Below are positions 34,541 to 44,780 of a stretch of DNA of 64,000 nucleotides, piece by piece. The DNA lies in NCBI GenBank assembly GCA_037200975.1, contig JBBCGI010000001.1, forward strand, positions 1,860,001-1,924,000, read 5' to 3'. This DNA comes from Pseudomonadota bacterium (GTDB lineage: Bacteria > Pseudomonadota > Gammaproteobacteria > Steroidobacterales > Steroidobacteraceae). The number at the start of each line of letters is the position of its first letter. Positions within the stretch are counted from its first letter, which is position 1. The notes below the pieces were generated by a model. That model searched no databases, was not told the DNA's origin, and saw only the letters and a list, made by a program, of their open reading frames with translations. A program made the position numbers and the translations under genes.

Positions 34541-34888
34541 ATGACCTTGACACAACTGCGTTATGTAATTGGCGTGGTCGATTGCGACCTGAATGTAACT
34601 GCGGCAGCAGCACGGCTGCACGCAACACAATCCGGCGTTTCAAAACAGATCAAACAGCTCGAGGACGAACTGGGATTCCATCTCTTCGTCCGTATCGGCA
34701 AGTGCCTCGATCGCGTGACCGAGCCTGGCGAAAGCGTGGTGCTCAATGCCCGCGCGATCCTCGCGCACGTGGCGGAGATCCGCAGCTTGCTGGTCGACTG
34801 TGGCGATATCTCCGAGGACGGTCCTGCGCTGCGCTGCCCGCGCGCCCGCGGTTTGCTCTCCGTCCCGGATTCAATCGCCAAGAGCTGA
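34541..34888 (+). pseudogene. Truncated CysB/Cbl-like LysR regulator (DNA-binding domain only)
   Basis: 115 residues from ATG 34541 (GGGAG upstream). The sequence MTLTQLRYVIGVVD, then ATQSGVSKQIKQLEDELGF and VTEPGESVVLNARAIL, is the N-terminal half of the CysB/Cbl group, which controls sulfur assimilation. Full proteins have about 320 residues; here the frame stops after the linker (DGPALRCPRARGLL) and the inducer-binding domain is absent. It could be a dead fragment or a free DNA-binding domain that still competes for sites. Good ribosome binding site and intact helix-turn-helix leave the second option open. Confidence 0.65.
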
Positions 34889-35042
34889 TTTTTTCCCGCT
34901 GCCTGGCGGAGAAAGTTTCGCGCGAGTGACGTCGCGACGAGCGGCGGTGCCGACTGCGTCCATCACCTTCGTAGCCCGCGGTCGCGGCCATGTGTGCCGC
35001 ACCGTGCAGCGGACGACCAAGGCATGCAGCGTGGGCGACCGA

Positions 35043-36083
35043 TCAGCGCCCCGCTTTCCACGCGAGGATGCAGCCGAGCGTCACCACCGCAATGAAGATC
35101 GACGCAGCCGCTCCGAGCAGCAGCGGCCGCCACCCGCGACTTCGCAGCTTTCGCACGTCGAGGTCGAGACCGAGGGCCGCCAGGGCCACCGTGAGCAGCA
35201 CCACGGCGACCTGCACACCGAAATCTTTCAGATGCTCGGAGACGAGCCCGCTGCTGCCAACCAGCATCAGCACGAGGAATCCGAGCAGAAACCACGGGAA
35301 GACGGCCATCAAGGCACCACCGCGGGCAGGCGCTTGCCGGTCTTTCATTGCCCACAGCAGCAGAACGGTCGGTGCGAGCAAAGCCACGCGCGAGAGCTTT
35401 GCGACCATCGCGACGTCCCCGGCCGGCGTGCCTGCTTGTGCGGCAGCGGCGACTTGCCCGATCTCGTGAATGGAGGCGCCCGCCCACAGTCCGTAGCACT
35501 GCGCGTCCAGTCGAAGAGCGTGGGCCATCGCCGGGAAAAGAAACACCGCCACGGTGCCGAACAGGCTGACGCAGGCAAGCGCGTAGCTCACGTCCTCCTC
35601 CTCGGCGCCCACGACCGTGTTCGTCGCCATGACCGCCGAGGCTCCGCAGATCGAGGTGCCCGCGGCGATCAGCTGCGCGAGGCGCGAATCGACACCTAAC
35701 AAGGCCCCGAGCGCGAGCGTCGACAGAAAGGTCGTCACGAGCCCGACGACCACGATGAACACGGCCGCGGCGCCGATATCCAGCACCTGCCCGACGGACA
35801 ATTGCAGGCCCAGAACGACGATGCCCGCGCGCAGCGCATGGCGTGCCGAGAACTTGACGCCGTCCATCAGGGCCGGACGGATACCGAATATCGTGCGCGC
35901 GATGGCGCCCAGCAGCAGGGCAGTCACGAGAGGGCTGACCATCGAACTGCGGGACCAGCGCGCGATCATGATCGCGGCCGCGCCGATGATCGCGCTTGCG
36001 AGCAGCCCGGCGAGATTCTTCGACCACGCCGCGCGCATCCCCTGCCCGATGGTTCGATGCGCTTCGCTCGCTGTGTGCTGCAT
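35043..36083 (-). CDS. yeiH: YeiH-family inner-membrane exporter (UPF0324, putative sulfate/sulfite exporter)
   Basis: 346 residues with ten or so membrane helices. Family blocks: GLQLSVGQVLDIG, AAGTSICGASAVMATNTVVG, WAGASIHEIGQVAAA and LGFLVLMLVGS. YeiH proteins are annotated as sulfate or sulfite exporters but the transport activity is poorly documented. The gene is divergent from a YeiE-like LysR gene, the same pairing as in enterobacteria, across a 170-base region with a perfect LysR-type dyad. Confidence 0.85.
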   Translation of the reverse strand: MQHTASEAHRTIGQGMRAAWSKNLAGLLASAIIGAAAIMIARWSRSSMVSPLVTALLLGAIARTIFGIRPALMDGVKFSARHALRAGIVVLGLQLSVGQVLDIGAAAVFIVVVGLVTTFLSTLALGALLGVDSRLAQLIAAGTSICGASAVMATNTVVGAEEEDVSYALACVSLFGTVAVFLFPAMAHALRLDAQCYGLWAGASIHEIGQVAAAAQAGTPAGDVAMVAKLSRVALLAPTVLLLWAMKDRQAPARGGALMAVFPWFLLGFLVLMLVGSSGLVSEHLKDFGVQVAVVLLTVALAALGLDLDVRKLRSRGWRPLLLGAAASIFIAVVTLGCILAWKAGR

Positions 36084-36226
36084 TCTGCAAACCGCGTTGT
36101 CTTGAGGAGAAACTGCGGCCGAACGCAGATCGTCAGGTGGCGTCGACAGAGTGCGTCGACAGAACTCGTCGCGGCATCGTCATGGTCGAAGGCGCATTTC
36201 GTCCAACGCATAGTTCTTCGGCCGAC

Positions 36227-36243
36227 TATCAATCCGATTGATA
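36227..36243. promoter_or_regulatory. LysR-type operator in the yeiH/yeiE-like intergenic region
   Basis: TATCAAT (36227-36233), CCG, ATTGATA (36237-36243) is a perfect 17-bp dyad with T-N11-A geometry. It ends 10 bases before the regulator's ATG, so binding there would most directly repress the regulator itself. Confidence 0.6.
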
Positions 36244-36253
36244 TGCTGGCGGC

Positions 36254-37147
36254 ATGCGCGCGGCGATCAGTCTCAGGCAACTCGAAGTCTTTCTGGCGGT
36301 CGCTCGGCATGGGCAGGTGACCCGCGCGGCACGGGCGCTGCACCTCACTCAATCCGCCGCCAGCATGGCGTTGAGGCAGCTCGAACGATTGCTCGAGACC
36401 TCGCTGTTTCACCGCCTGCGCGGCAAGCTGCTGTTGACCGAGCGTGGACGATTGCTGCTCACCGAGGCGCCCGACCTGGTCGAAAGGGCGGGTGCGCTTC
36501 CGGCACTGCTCGCCGGGCGCGGTCGTCAATTACGCGGCGAGCTGCGCATCGCATCGAGCACCACGATCGGGCGCCACCTGATCGCGCCCATGCTTGGCAT
36601 GTTCAGCAACCAGCATCCGCTGGTGCGCATCACGTTGTCGATCGGCAATGCCACGGTCGCGGCGCGTGCGCTGAAGTCGTATGAAGCCGATGTCGCGTAT
36701 GTCGAGGGCTCGATCGCCGATGCCCCGCTGGAGGTGACGCCCTGGCGGAAGGACCAGATGCAGATCATCGTCAGCGCGGCACGGTGGCGCAGTCGCAGCC
36801 GCACCTTGCGCCCCGAGCAGCTCGGCTCGCTCGACTGGGTCATGCGCGAGCCGGGGTCCGGAACGCGCGAGATCCTCGAACACGCGCTGGCGGCAATCTC
36901 GCTGCCACTGCCGACCGAACGGCTGCGGCTGGAAGACTCCGAGGCCATACTGAGTGCCGTCGCTTCGGGCTTCGGAGTTGCCTGCCTCTCTTCCCTCGTC
37001 GTGGACGAGAGTGTGCGGGCCGGACGCCTGGTCGTGTTGCGCGCACCGTGGCTGAAACTCGAACGGACCTTGTGGTGCGCGGTGCGCCGCGGCGCCAAAG
37101 CGGGGCCGCTGCAACAGGCATTCATCGATTTCGCCGCCGGCAGGTAG
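36254..37147 (+). CDS. LysR-family regulator, YeiE-like
   Basis: 297 residues: helix-turn-helix in residues 6-64 (VTRAARALHLTQSAASMALR) and substrate-binding domain from about 92 (ELRIASSTTIGRHLIAPML). The sequence style is that of YeiE/CbbR-like regulators. In enterobacteria YeiE controls the neighbouring yeiH and responds to sulfite; whether this holds here is inference from the conserved divergent arrangement. Confidence 0.85.
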   Translation: MRAAISLRQLEVFLAVARHGQVTRAARALHLTQSAASMALRQLERLLETSLFHRLRGKLLLTERGRLLLTEAPDLVERAGALPALLAGRGRQLRGELRIASSTTIGRHLIAPMLGMFSNQHPLVRITLSIGNATVAARALKSYEADVAYVEGSIADAPLEVTPWRKDQMQIIVSAARWRSRSRTLRPEQLGSLDWVMREPGSGTREILEHALAAISLPLPTERLRLEDSEAILSAVASGFGVACLSSLVVDESVRAGRLVVLRAPWLKLERTLWCAVRRGAKAGPLQQAFIDFAAGR

Positions 37148-37318
37148 TTAGGAGCCGTCGTCGCTCCACTGGCAGGGCTTCACGCCTCCGCCGGTCACTG
37201 CAACGCTTCAGTTCGGCGCCACGTATGCCTGCATGCGGCGCAGTCGGCCTTATGAAAATGTGGAATGAGAAGGCGGAACGCGATTGAAGGCGTAACGGGC
37301 TGTGCTAACGTCTTTGCG

Positions 37319-38758
37319 ATGACCACACACGCAATGCGCCGGCCAGGCATTCAGCTCAGCATCACCCTGTTCGCACTGCTCGCAGCTGCGAGCGCCACCA
37401 GCCAGACGCCGGCGAGTTTCAGCCGCTCGGACCTCGCGGCCGCGCAAGCCCTGCTCAAGCGGGCGCAGGGCGACTCCACCGCCTATCAGCTGGCCGAATC
37501 GCTCACCACGGAAGTCGGGCCGCGTTTCTCGGGCACACCGGGCGACCGCGCGGCCGTTGTGTGGGCGCAAGAAGAGATGCGCCGCCTGGGTTTCGAGAAC
37601 GTACACACGCAAGAAGTCGACGTGCCGCAATGGGTGCGCGGCGAGGCGGAATTCGCCGTACTCGAGCCGTGGCCACAGCCCATGCCCACGCTGGCGTTGG
37701 GCGGCACCGTCGGCACCCCGAACTCCGGCATCGAAGCCGAAGCGGTCATGGTCAAGGATCTGGCGGCGCTCACGGCGCTGCCTGCCGGCGCCGTGAAGGA
37801 TCGCATCGTGTTCTTCAACAACCCCATCGAGCGGCGGCGCGATTGGGTCGAATACTCGCGCGCCGTGAGCGTGCGCGGCGCAGGTCCTTCCGCCGCGTCG
37901 GCGCTCGGCGCCGTGGGCGTGGTCATCCGTTCCATCAGCACCAGCGCGCAGCGCTTCCCTCATACCGGCGGGTCGCGCCAGCCGCAGGACGTACCACGCA
38001 TCCCGGCGATGGCCATTTCGAACCCGGATGCCGACGCGCTCCAACGACAGTTCGCCAGCGGCCGCACGGTGCGTCTGCGGATCAAGAGCACCGCCCGCGA
38101 ACTGCCGAAGCAGCGATCCGCCAATGTCATCGGTGAGATCCCAGGCACCGACCTCGCGCAGGAGATCGTCATCCTCGGCGCGCACCTGGATTCGTGGGAC
38201 ATGGGCGTGGGTGCGATCGACAACGCCGCGGGCGTGGGCCTCGTGCTCACCGCAGCGCATCTGATCCACGCGCAGGGACTCAAGCCGCGGCGAACGCTGC
38301 GCGTGGTGCTGTTCGCCAACGAAGAGAATGGCTCCGCGGGATCACGCGCCTACTTCGCCGCGCAGGAACAGACACTCGCGAATCATGTGCTGGGTCTGGA
38401 ATCGGACTATGGCGCCGGACCCGTGTGGCAGTTCTCGACTCGCGTGAATCCGGCCGATGTCGGCGTGATCGACCAGATGTATCGCGTGCTCCGGCCGCTC
38501 AAGATGGACCGCGGCACCAACGAGGCGCCCGGCAACGCCGACCTGTCGCCGTTCGTGGCGCGCGGCATGCCCATCCTCGGGCCGGAACTGGACGGCACCT
38601 ATTACCTGGACGTCCACCACACCGCCAACGACACCATGGCGCAAATCGATCCGGCGGCAATACGTCAGAGCGCGGCCACGTACGCCGTCGGTGTCTGGCT
38701 CGGCGCGCAGTACGCAGGCAAGTGGCAACGCCTGCCGCCCAAGCCGCCTCGTCGCTGA
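37319..38758 (+). CDS. Exported M28-family zinc peptidase
   Basis: 479 residues from ATG 37319 (an internal ATG at 37334 is also possible). Signal peptide LSITLFALLAAASATSQ. A PA domain insert precedes the M28 catalytic part with metal ligands in VILGAHLDSWDMGVGAIDNAAG (His, Asp), the Glu pair in FANEENGSAGS, Asp in LESDYGAGP and His in DVHHTANDT. This resembles carboxypeptidase Q/PGCP-type dipeptidases and aminopeptidases. It stands alone before the hut cluster, with convergent hutD 10 bases after its stop. Confidence 0.88.
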   Translation: MTTHAMRRPGIQLSITLFALLAAASATSQTPASFSRSDLAAAQALLKRAQGDSTAYQLAESLTTEVGPRFSGTPGDRAAVVWAQEEMRRLGFENVHTQEVDVPQWVRGEAEFAVLEPWPQPMPTLALGGTVGTPNSGIEAEAVMVKDLAALTALPAGAVKDRIVFFNNPIERRRDWVEYSRAVSVRGAGPSAASALGAVGVVIRSISTSAQRFPHTGGSRQPQDVPRIPAMAISNPDADALQRQFASGRTVRLRIKSTARELPKQRSANVIGEIPGTDLAQEIVILGAHLDSWDMGVGAIDNAAGVGLVLTAAHLIHAQGLKPRRTLRVVLFANEENGSAGSRAYFAAQEQTLANHVLGLESDYGAGPVWQFSTRVNPADVGVIDQMYRVLRPLKMDRGTNEAPGNADLSPFVARGMPILGPELDGTYYLDVHHTANDTMAQIDPAAIRQSAATYAVGVWLGAQYAGKWQRLPPKPPRR

Positions 38759-38768
38759 GCCGGTCGGC

Positions 38769-39350
38769 TCAGGGCTGGCGTTGAAGCTCTATTAGATAGG
38801 CTTCAACGGGCTGCGATGCCTTGATGCGCAGCACCGTATCAAGCTGCACGAGGACGGCGTCGTACAAGTCGAGCCGGCTTGCACTGCCGTCGATCTCAAT
38901 GTCGATCCCGTTCGATATCGAACACAGCACTGCGGGCGCGGCGATCGGCACGGCCGTATCCGTCGACCACCGCATTCGCCGCAAAGTAGCGCGCCAGTGC
39001 GACGCCTTGCACATGACGTTGAGATCGAGCACGGGCCCGCGGACCACGCGGCCTTCCACGGCGTCGCTGCCCGCAAAGCGCACGGGTTGCGAGTGCGGCG
39101 TCAGCGTCAGCGGCGGCTGCGACGGCCGCAACATCACCATCTCTCCGCGCAGCACGGCCAGACAACGGTCTATACCCGGGTAGTTTGAGAAAGGCGCCGA
39201 AACATCGAGCTGCGCAATGCTGACGCGCCACTCGAAGTCGTCGCTGCCTGCGCCCGCAGGATGAATCGCAAGTTCGGTCGTCCTTCCCAGGCCGTTCTTC
39301 CACGGGGACGAAGCCGTCCGCGCAAAAGACATGACCGTCGACGATTTCAT
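38769..39350 (-). CDS. hutD: HutD family protein
   Basis: 193 residues of the cupin-like HutD family (TASSPWKNGLGRTTELAI at the start, WRVSIAQLDVSAPFSNYPG, and RGPVLDLNVM). HutD is thought to cap histidine catabolism, perhaps as a urocanate-binding governor; its biochemical role is unresolved. The ATG directly abuts the hutU stop (TAAATG), so it is the last gene of hutHUD. Confidence 0.88.
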   Translation of the reverse strand: MKSSTVMSFARTASSPWKNGLGRTTELAIHPAGAGSDDFEWRVSIAQLDVSAPFSNYPGIDRCLAVLRGEMVMLRPSQPPLTLTPHSQPVRFAGSDAVEGRVVRGPVLDLNVMCKASHWRATLRRMRWSTDTAVPIAAPAVLCSISNGIDIEIDGSASRLDLYDAVLVQLDTVLRIKASQPVEAYLIELQRQP

Positions 39351-41015
39351 TTACAGGATGCCCGGCAGGTCCAGACCCTTTTCGATCGCGCATTGCACGG
39401 CGATTTCGTAGCCTGCATCCGCGTGTCGCATGACACCCGTGGCGGGATCGTTCCACAGCACCCGCGCGATGCGGCGGCCCGCCGCCTCGGTGCCATCACA
39501 CACGATCACGACACCGGCGTGTTGTGAGAAGCCCATGCCGACGCCGCCACCATGATGCAGCGACACCCACGTGGCGCCCGATGCGCAGTTCAGCAGCGCA
39601 TTGAGCAATGGCCAGTCGGACACCGCGTCGGACCCGTCGGCCATCGCCTCGGTCTCGCGATTGGGCGAAGCCACCGATCCCGAATCCAGATGATCGCGGC
39701 CGATCACGATGGGCGCGGACACCTCGCCTTTCGCGACCATTTCATTGAACGCAAGGCCGAGGCGGTGGCGCTCGCCGAGCCCGACCCAGCAGATGCGCGC
39801 CGGCAGGCCCTGAAAGCGAATGCGCTGGCGCGCCATGTCGAGCCAGCGATGCAGGTCCTTATTGTCCGGCAGCAGCTCCTTGACCTTGGCGTCGGTGCGA
39901 TAGATGTCTTCTGGATCACCCGACAGCGCGCACCAGCGAAACGGCCCGATGCCGCGGCAGAACAACGGCCGGATGTACGCCGGCACGAAGCCCGAGAATG
40001 CGAATGCATCCTGCACGCCCTGCTCTTTCGCCACCTGGCGAATGTTGTTGCCGTAGTCGACCGTGGGAATGCCGAGGCGATGGAAGCCGAGCATGGCGCG
40101 CACGTGTTCGGCCATCGAGGCCTTCGCCGCCTCCACGACCTCCTGCGGCCGGCTCACTCGCCGCTCGCGCCATTGCTCCAGCGTCCAACCAAGCGGTAGA
40201 TAGCCGTTGAGAGGATCGTGCGCCGAGGTCTGATCGGTCACGAGGTCCGGGCGAACGCCCCGGCGCAGCAATTCCGGAAGCACCTGCGCGGCGTTGCCGA
40301 GCAGCCCGATGGATTTCGCCTCGCCGCGGCGGCTGGCCGCATCGATCATGGCGAGCGCCTCATCGAGGTTTTGCGCCTGCGCATCGAGGTAGCCGGAGCG
40401 CAACCGCATCTCGATGCGCGTCGGATCGCATTCGATCGCCAGACAGGATGCACCGGCCATCACCGCGGCCAGCGGCTGCGCACCACCCATGCCGCCGAGG
40501 CCTGCGGTGAGGATCCAGCGGCCGCGCCACGATCCTTTGTAGTGCTGCCGACCTGCCTCGACAAAAGTCTCGTAGGTCCCCTGCACGATGCCCTGGCTGC
40601 CGATGTAGATCCAGCTACCGGCCGTCATCTGGCCGAACATCATCAGGCCGGCACGATCCAGCGCGTGAAAGTGCTCCCACGTGGCCCAATGCGGCACCAA
40701 GTTCGAATTCGCCAGCAACACGCGCGGCGCATCGACATGCGTCTCGAACACGCCGACGGCCTTGCCCGATTGAATCAGCAACGTCTGATCGTCGCGCAGG
40801 CGCTCGAGCGTCGCGACGATGCGATCGTACTGTTCCCAGTTGCGCGCGGCCCGGCCGATTCCTCCGTAGACCACCAGTTCCTGCGGGTTCTCCGCCACTT
40901 CCGGATCGAGATTGTTCATCAACATGCGTAGCGGCGCTTCGCACAACCAGGATTGCGCAGTCCGCTGCGGACCGCGCGCAGCGCGGATCACGCGTGATGT
41001 GTCGAGTCGGGTCAT
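39351..41015 (-). CDS. hutU: Urocanate hydratase
   Basis: 554 residues, full family length. Typical urocanase blocks: [45 protein letters not shown] (NAD-binding loop), [15 protein letters not shown] with the active-site Cys, and [17 protein letters not shown]. It converts urocanate to imidazolone propionate using tightly bound NAD+. Located 32 bases after hutH. Confidence 0.97.
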   Translation of the reverse strand: MTRLDTSRVIRAARGPQRTAQSWLCEAPLRMLMNNLDPEVAENPQELVVYGGIGRAARNWEQYDRIVATLERLRDDQTLLIQSGKAVGVFETHVDAPRVLLANSNLVPHWATWEHFHALDRAGLMMFGQMTAGSWIYIGSQGIVQGTYETFVEAGRQHYKGSWRGRWILTAGLGGMGGAQPLAAVMAGASCLAIECDPTRIEMRLRSGYLDAQAQNLDEALAMIDAASRRGEAKSIGLLGNAAQVLPELLRRGVRPDLVTDQTSAHDPLNGYLPLGWTLEQWRERRVSRPQEVVEAAKASMAEHVRAMLGFHRLGIPTVDYGNNIRQVAKEQGVQDAFAFSGFVPAYIRPLFCRGIGPFRWCALSGDPEDIYRTDAKVKELLPDNKDLHRWLDMARQRIRFQGLPARICWVGLGERHRLGLAFNEMVAKGEVSAPIVIGRDHLDSGSVASPNRETEAMADGSDAVSDWPLLNALLNCASGATWVSLHHGGGVGMGFSQHAGVVIVCDGTEAAGRRIARVLWNDPATGVMRHADAGYEIAVQCAIEKGLDLPGIL

Positions 41016-41047
41016 GGGGCGATCACCTGTCTGCGGGTTTACGGTGG

Positions 41048-42586
41048 TTAGGCGCTCAGCGCCGGGAGGTCTATTCCCGCGACGGCGTCGATGATGCGGT
41101 TGTGCTGTACGAGCTCGAGCGCGGCGACCAGATCCGGATGCATGTACCGGTCGCGATCCATGAAACTCACGCGCCCGCGGATCGTGCCGCGCACGCGTTC
41201 CAGCGCGGCGCTCGACTGCAAAGGTTCATGAAAGTGACAGCCCTGCGCGGCCGCCAGTAGTTCGATGGCCACGATGGACGCCGTGTTCTGCGCCATCGGC
41301 AGCAGACGGCGCGCCGCATGGGCAGCCATCGACACGTGGTCTTCCTGGTTGGCGGAGGTGGGAATGGAATCCACGCTGGCGGGATAGGCGCGTTGCTTGT
41401 TCTCCGACGCCAGGGCCGCAGCCGTCACCTGCGGAATCATGAAGCCCGAATTCAAACCGGGCTCGACGGCCAGAAAAGCCGGCAGTCCCGACAGCACCGG
41501 ATCGACCAGCAGCGACACGCGGCGCTCGGCCAGCGAGCCGATCTCGCACAGCGCGATCGCAAGAATATCCGCGGCGAACGCGACCGGCTCCGCGTGAAAA
41601 TTGCCGCCCGACAGCGACTCGGTCGAGTCGCTGAAGATCAACGGGTTGTCCGTGACGCCATTGGCCTCCACCGCCAGCGTGTCGGCCACATTGCGCAGCA
41701 AGCCGAGCACCGCCCCCATGACCTGCGGCTGGCAGCGCAAGCAGTACGGGTCCTGCACGCGCACGTCGTTGTGCAGGTGAGAAGCGCGAATCTGCGAGCC
41801 CTGCATGAGCGCGCGCAAAGTCGCGGCGACTTCTATCTGGGTCACGTGACGGCGAGATTCGTGGATGCGCGCATCGAAGGGCGTGTCGGAGCCCTTGGCC
41901 GCTTCGGTGGACAGCGCCCCCGCGACGAGCGCGGTATTGAACACGCGATGCGTCTCGAACAGCCCGGCGAGTGCCCACGCAGTCGAATACTGCGTGCCGT
42001 TCAGAAGCGCGAGCCCTTCCTTCGGACCCAGTACCAGAGGTTGCAACCCGGCGGCGGCCAAGGCCGCGGCAGCAGGCAGTACCTTGGTGCCCATCTCGAT
42101 TTCGCCCACGCCCATCATGGCGGCCGTGAGATGCGCGAGCGGAGCGAGATCTCCGGAAGCGCCGACCGATCCCTGGCATGGGATCACCGGCGTCAGTTCG
42201 AGATTGACCAACTTCTCCAGCATCTCGATGCATTCGGGCCGCACGCCGGAGACGCCCTGTGCCAGGCTCGCGAGTTTCAGGCCGATCATCAACCGCACTA
42301 TCTTCGGCGGCGTAGCCTCGCCTACTCCCGCCGCGTGCGAGAGCACTATGTTTCGCTGCAGCAGACCCAGTTCTTTGTCGCCGATGCGGATCGACGCAAG
42401 CTTCCCGAAGCCGGTGTTGATCCCATACACCGGCTCGCCGCGCGCGATGATTCTCCGCACCGCATCCGCACCCGCCAGCACGCGCGGCAGGCAGGCGGGA
42501 TCGAGCCGCACGTTCGCACCCGCATACAACTCCTGCCACTGGGCCAGCGTCGTGTGCCCGGGATGAATCGTAATGACCGTGTGCAT
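41048..42586 (-). CDS. hutH: Histidine ammonia-lyase
   Basis: 512 residues. The self-formed MIO cofactor arises from the Ala-Ser-Gly in [16 protein letters not shown]; other blocks are [12 protein letters not shown] and [13 protein letters not shown]. It deaminates histidine to urocanate. The ATG at 42586 has GGGAG upstream. The promoter lies between hutH and the divergent hutC and carries the predicted HutC operator at 42621. Confidence 0.97.
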   Translation of the reverse strand: MHTVITIHPGHTTLAQWQELYAGANVRLDPACLPRVLAGADAVRRIIARGEPVYGINTGFGKLASIRIGDKELGLLQRNIVLSHAAGVGEATPPKIVRLMIGLKLASLAQGVSGVRPECIEMLEKLVNLELTPVIPCQGSVGASGDLAPLAHLTAAMMGVGEIEMGTKVLPAAAALAAAGLQPLVLGPKEGLALLNGTQYSTAWALAGLFETHRVFNTALVAGALSTEAAKGSDTPFDARIHESRRHVTQIEVAATLRALMQGSQIRASHLHNDVRVQDPYCLRCQPQVMGAVLGLLRNVADTLAVEANGVTDNPLIFSDSTESLSGGNFHAEPVAFAADILAIALCEIGSLAERRVSLLVDPVLSGLPAFLAVEPGLNSGFMIPQVTAAALASENKQRAYPASVDSIPTSANQEDHVSMAAHAARRLLPMAQNTASIVAIELLAAAQGCHFHEPLQSSAALERVRGTIRGRVSFMDRDRYMHPDLVAALELVQHNRIIDAVAGIDLPALSA

Positions 42587-42620
42587 CGCAGCTCCCGCGC
42601 CGGGGTCGGTTGCTGACCCA

Positions 42621-42634
42621 TATGTCTATACATA
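42621..42634. promoter_or_regulatory. Predicted HutC operator
   Basis: TATGTCTATACATA is a 14-bp imperfect palindrome (one mismatched pair), continuing into TATACAAG, in the 116-base interval between divergent hutH and hutC. GntR/HutC repressors bind TGTATATACA-like palindromes and are released by urocanate. Confidence 0.65.
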
Positions 42635-42702
42635 TACAAGACCGGGTGCGATGCTGTCTACTCGATGCCATCATCCGGACTGCAATCCTCGGAAAGCCAC
42701 GA

Positions 42703-43407
42703 ATGTCAGCGACGCTGCACCAGAAAATACAGGGCGACCTCGAAAAGAAGATCTGTTCCGGGCGCTGGCCGCCAGGCCACCGGGTTCCGTTCGAACACGA
42801 ATTGATGGAAACCTACGACTGCTCGCGCATGACCGTGAGCAAGGCGCTCTCGGCGCTGGCCAAGCGCGGCTTGATCCGGCGCCAGCGCCGCGTCGGGTCG
42901 TTCGTCGCGGCGCCGACGCACCACGCGGCAATCCTCGAGATTCCCGACATCCAGAGCGACATCCTGGGACGCAATCTTGCGTATCGATTCAAGCTGCTGT
43001 CGCGCAAGGAACGCGAGCCGCAGTCGGCGAGCGAAGCCGAACTGGCGGCGGGCGGACACCTGCTGGACCTGCGTTGTCTGCATTTCGAGAACGAAGCGCC
43101 GTTCGCACTCGAAGAACGATTGATCAGTCTCGCGGCTGTCCCCACCGCCGCCGACATCGATTTTTCGCAGATCGCGCCCGGCACCTGGCTGTTGTCGCAT
43201 GTTCCCTGGAATGAGGCGCAGCACACGATCACGGCCATCAGTGCGCCTGCCAAATTGGCGCGCAGTCTGCAGATCCCTGCGAATGCCGCGTGCCTGGCTC
43301 TCGAGCGGCGCACCTGGAAGCGCGGCCAACTCATCACGGACGTTCGCCAGATATTCCCCGGCGAACGTCTGTCGCTCACGGCGCGATTCCGGCCGTCGGA
43401 GTCCTGA
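42703..43407 (+). CDS. hutC: Histidine utilisation repressor HutC (GntR/UTRA)
   Basis: 234 residues from ATG 42703 (GGAAAG upstream). N-terminal GntR winged helix (VPFEHELMETYDCSRMTVSK, RQRRVGSFVA) and C-terminal UTRA domain (residues 80-234, ending RQIFPGERLSLTARF) that binds urocanate. Stop overlaps the hutF start as TGATG. It would repress hutHUD and its own operon through the palindrome at 42621. Confidence 0.93.
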   Translation: MSATLHQKIQGDLEKKICSGRWPPGHRVPFEHELMETYDCSRMTVSKALSALAKRGLIRRQRRVGSFVAAPTHHAAILEIPDIQSDILGRNLAYRFKLLSRKEREPQSASEAELAAGGHLLDLRCLHFENEAPFALEERLISLAAVPTAADIDFSQIAPGTWLLSHVPWNEAQHTITAISAPAKLARSLQIPANAACLALERRTWKRGQLITDVRQIFPGERLSLTARFRPSES

Positions 43408-44780
43408 TGCCGATCACTAACGATCGTCCGCACACGTTGTGGTTCGCGAGCGCTCTTCTGCCGCAGGGGTGGGCAGAAGGCGTGCGCGTCGGAATCGCGG
43501 CGGGAAGGATCGAGCGGATCGAAATCAACACGACAGCCGACGCAAGCGATGAACGATTCGCGATCGGCGTCGCCGGCGCTAACAACCTTCACAGCCACGC
43601 GTTTCAGCGCGGCATCGCGGGGCTGACCGAGCACCGCCGCGGGTCCGACAGCTTCTGGTCATGGCGCGAGGCCATGTATGGGTTCGTGCAGAAGCTCACC
43701 GCGGACCAGCTCGAAGCGATTGCCGCACTGGCATACGTGGAAATGCTCGAGTCCGGGATCGTGCGGGTCGGTGAGTTTCACTATCTACACCACGCGCCGG
43801 AGGGCGTGCCGTATGCGAACCTCGCGGAGCATGCCGAGCGGCTCTGCGCGGCTGCCCATGACACCGGCATCGGGCTCACCTTGCTACCGGTGCTTTATGC
43901 GCACGGGGGAATCGGCGGCCAACCTGCCGCGGCAACGCAACGTCGCTTCATCAATTCCGTGGAATCGTTCGAGCGCCTGCTGGAAGGCAGCCGACGGGCG
44001 GTCGGCCGTCTCGAATTCGGTGCACTTGGAGCAGCGGCCCACAGCTTGCGCGCCATCACGCCGGATGAACTGCGCGATCTCACGGCCTTGTCTCGAGGCG
44101 CGCCGCTGCATATTCATATCGCCGAGCAAGTCGCCGAAGTTGAACAATGGCAGGCGTTTGCGGGTTGCCGGCCCGTCGAATGGCTGCTGGATAATGCCGC
44201 CGTGGATGCGCGCTGGTGCCTCGTGCACGCCACTCACGTTTCGCCGCAGGAGGTGATCCGGCTGGCAGCCAGCGGCGCCGTCGCGGGACTTTGCCCCATC
44301 ACCGAAGCCAATCTCGGTGACGGGATTTTCCCGGCGAAGGATTTCTTGGCGAACCACGGGCGCTTCGGCATCGGCACGGATTCCAACGTGCTGATCGACT
44401 TCGCCGAGGAATTGCGACTGCTCGAATACGGTCAGCGGCTCGTGCACCGGGAGCGCAACTCCCTGCACGTGGACTCCGCACGATCGACCGGGCGCGGCCT
44501 GTTCGAGCGCGCGCTCGCGGGCGGCGCGCAAGTGCTCGGCGAACGTACGGGACAACTCGCGCCCGGATACCTCGCGGATATCGTTGCGCTCTCCGATCGG
44601 CATCCGTCGATGCTCCATCGCCGCGGCGACGCCTGCCTCGACAGCTGGATATTCGCGGGCGCCACCGCGGTGGATACGGTGTGGAGCGCTGGGCGGAAAG
44701 TCGTGTCGGGCGGCGAGCATCATGCCCGCGCGCGTGTTGCGGCGCGTTTCTCCGACGCGCTCGGCGAGCTGCTGCGCTGA
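43407..44780 (+). CDS. hutF: Formimidoylglutamate deiminase
   Basis: 457 residues of the amidohydrolase superfamily: metal-binding AGANNLHSHAFQRG, then LHIHIAEQ, LVHATHV and IGTDSNVLIDFAEELRLLEY. HutF converts N-formimidoyl-L-glutamate to N-formylglutamate and ammonia, so this organism uses the five-step pathway. The expected partners HutI (imidazolonepropionase) and HutG (formylglutamate deformylase) are not in the window. Confidence 0.93.
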   Translation: MPITNDRPHTLWFASALLPQGWAEGVRVGIAAGRIERIEINTTADASDERFAIGVAGANNLHSHAFQRGIAGLTEHRRGSDSFWSWREAMYGFVQKLTADQLEAIAALAYVEMLESGIVRVGEFHYLHHAPEGVPYANLAEHAERLCAAAHDTGIGLTLLPVLYAHGGIGGQPAAATQRRFINSVESFERLLEGSRRAVGRLEFGALGAAAHSLRAITPDELRDLTALSRGAPLHIHIAEQVAEVEQWQAFAGCRPVEWLLDNAAVDARWCLVHATHVSPQEVIRLAASGAVAGLCPITEANLGDGIFPAKDFLANHGRFGIGTDSNVLIDFAEELRLLEYGQRLVHRERNSLHVDSARSTGRGLFERALAGGAQVLGERTGQLAPGYLADIVALSDRHPSMLHRRGDACLDSWIFAGATAVDTVWSAGRKVVSGGEHHARARVAARFSDALGELLR

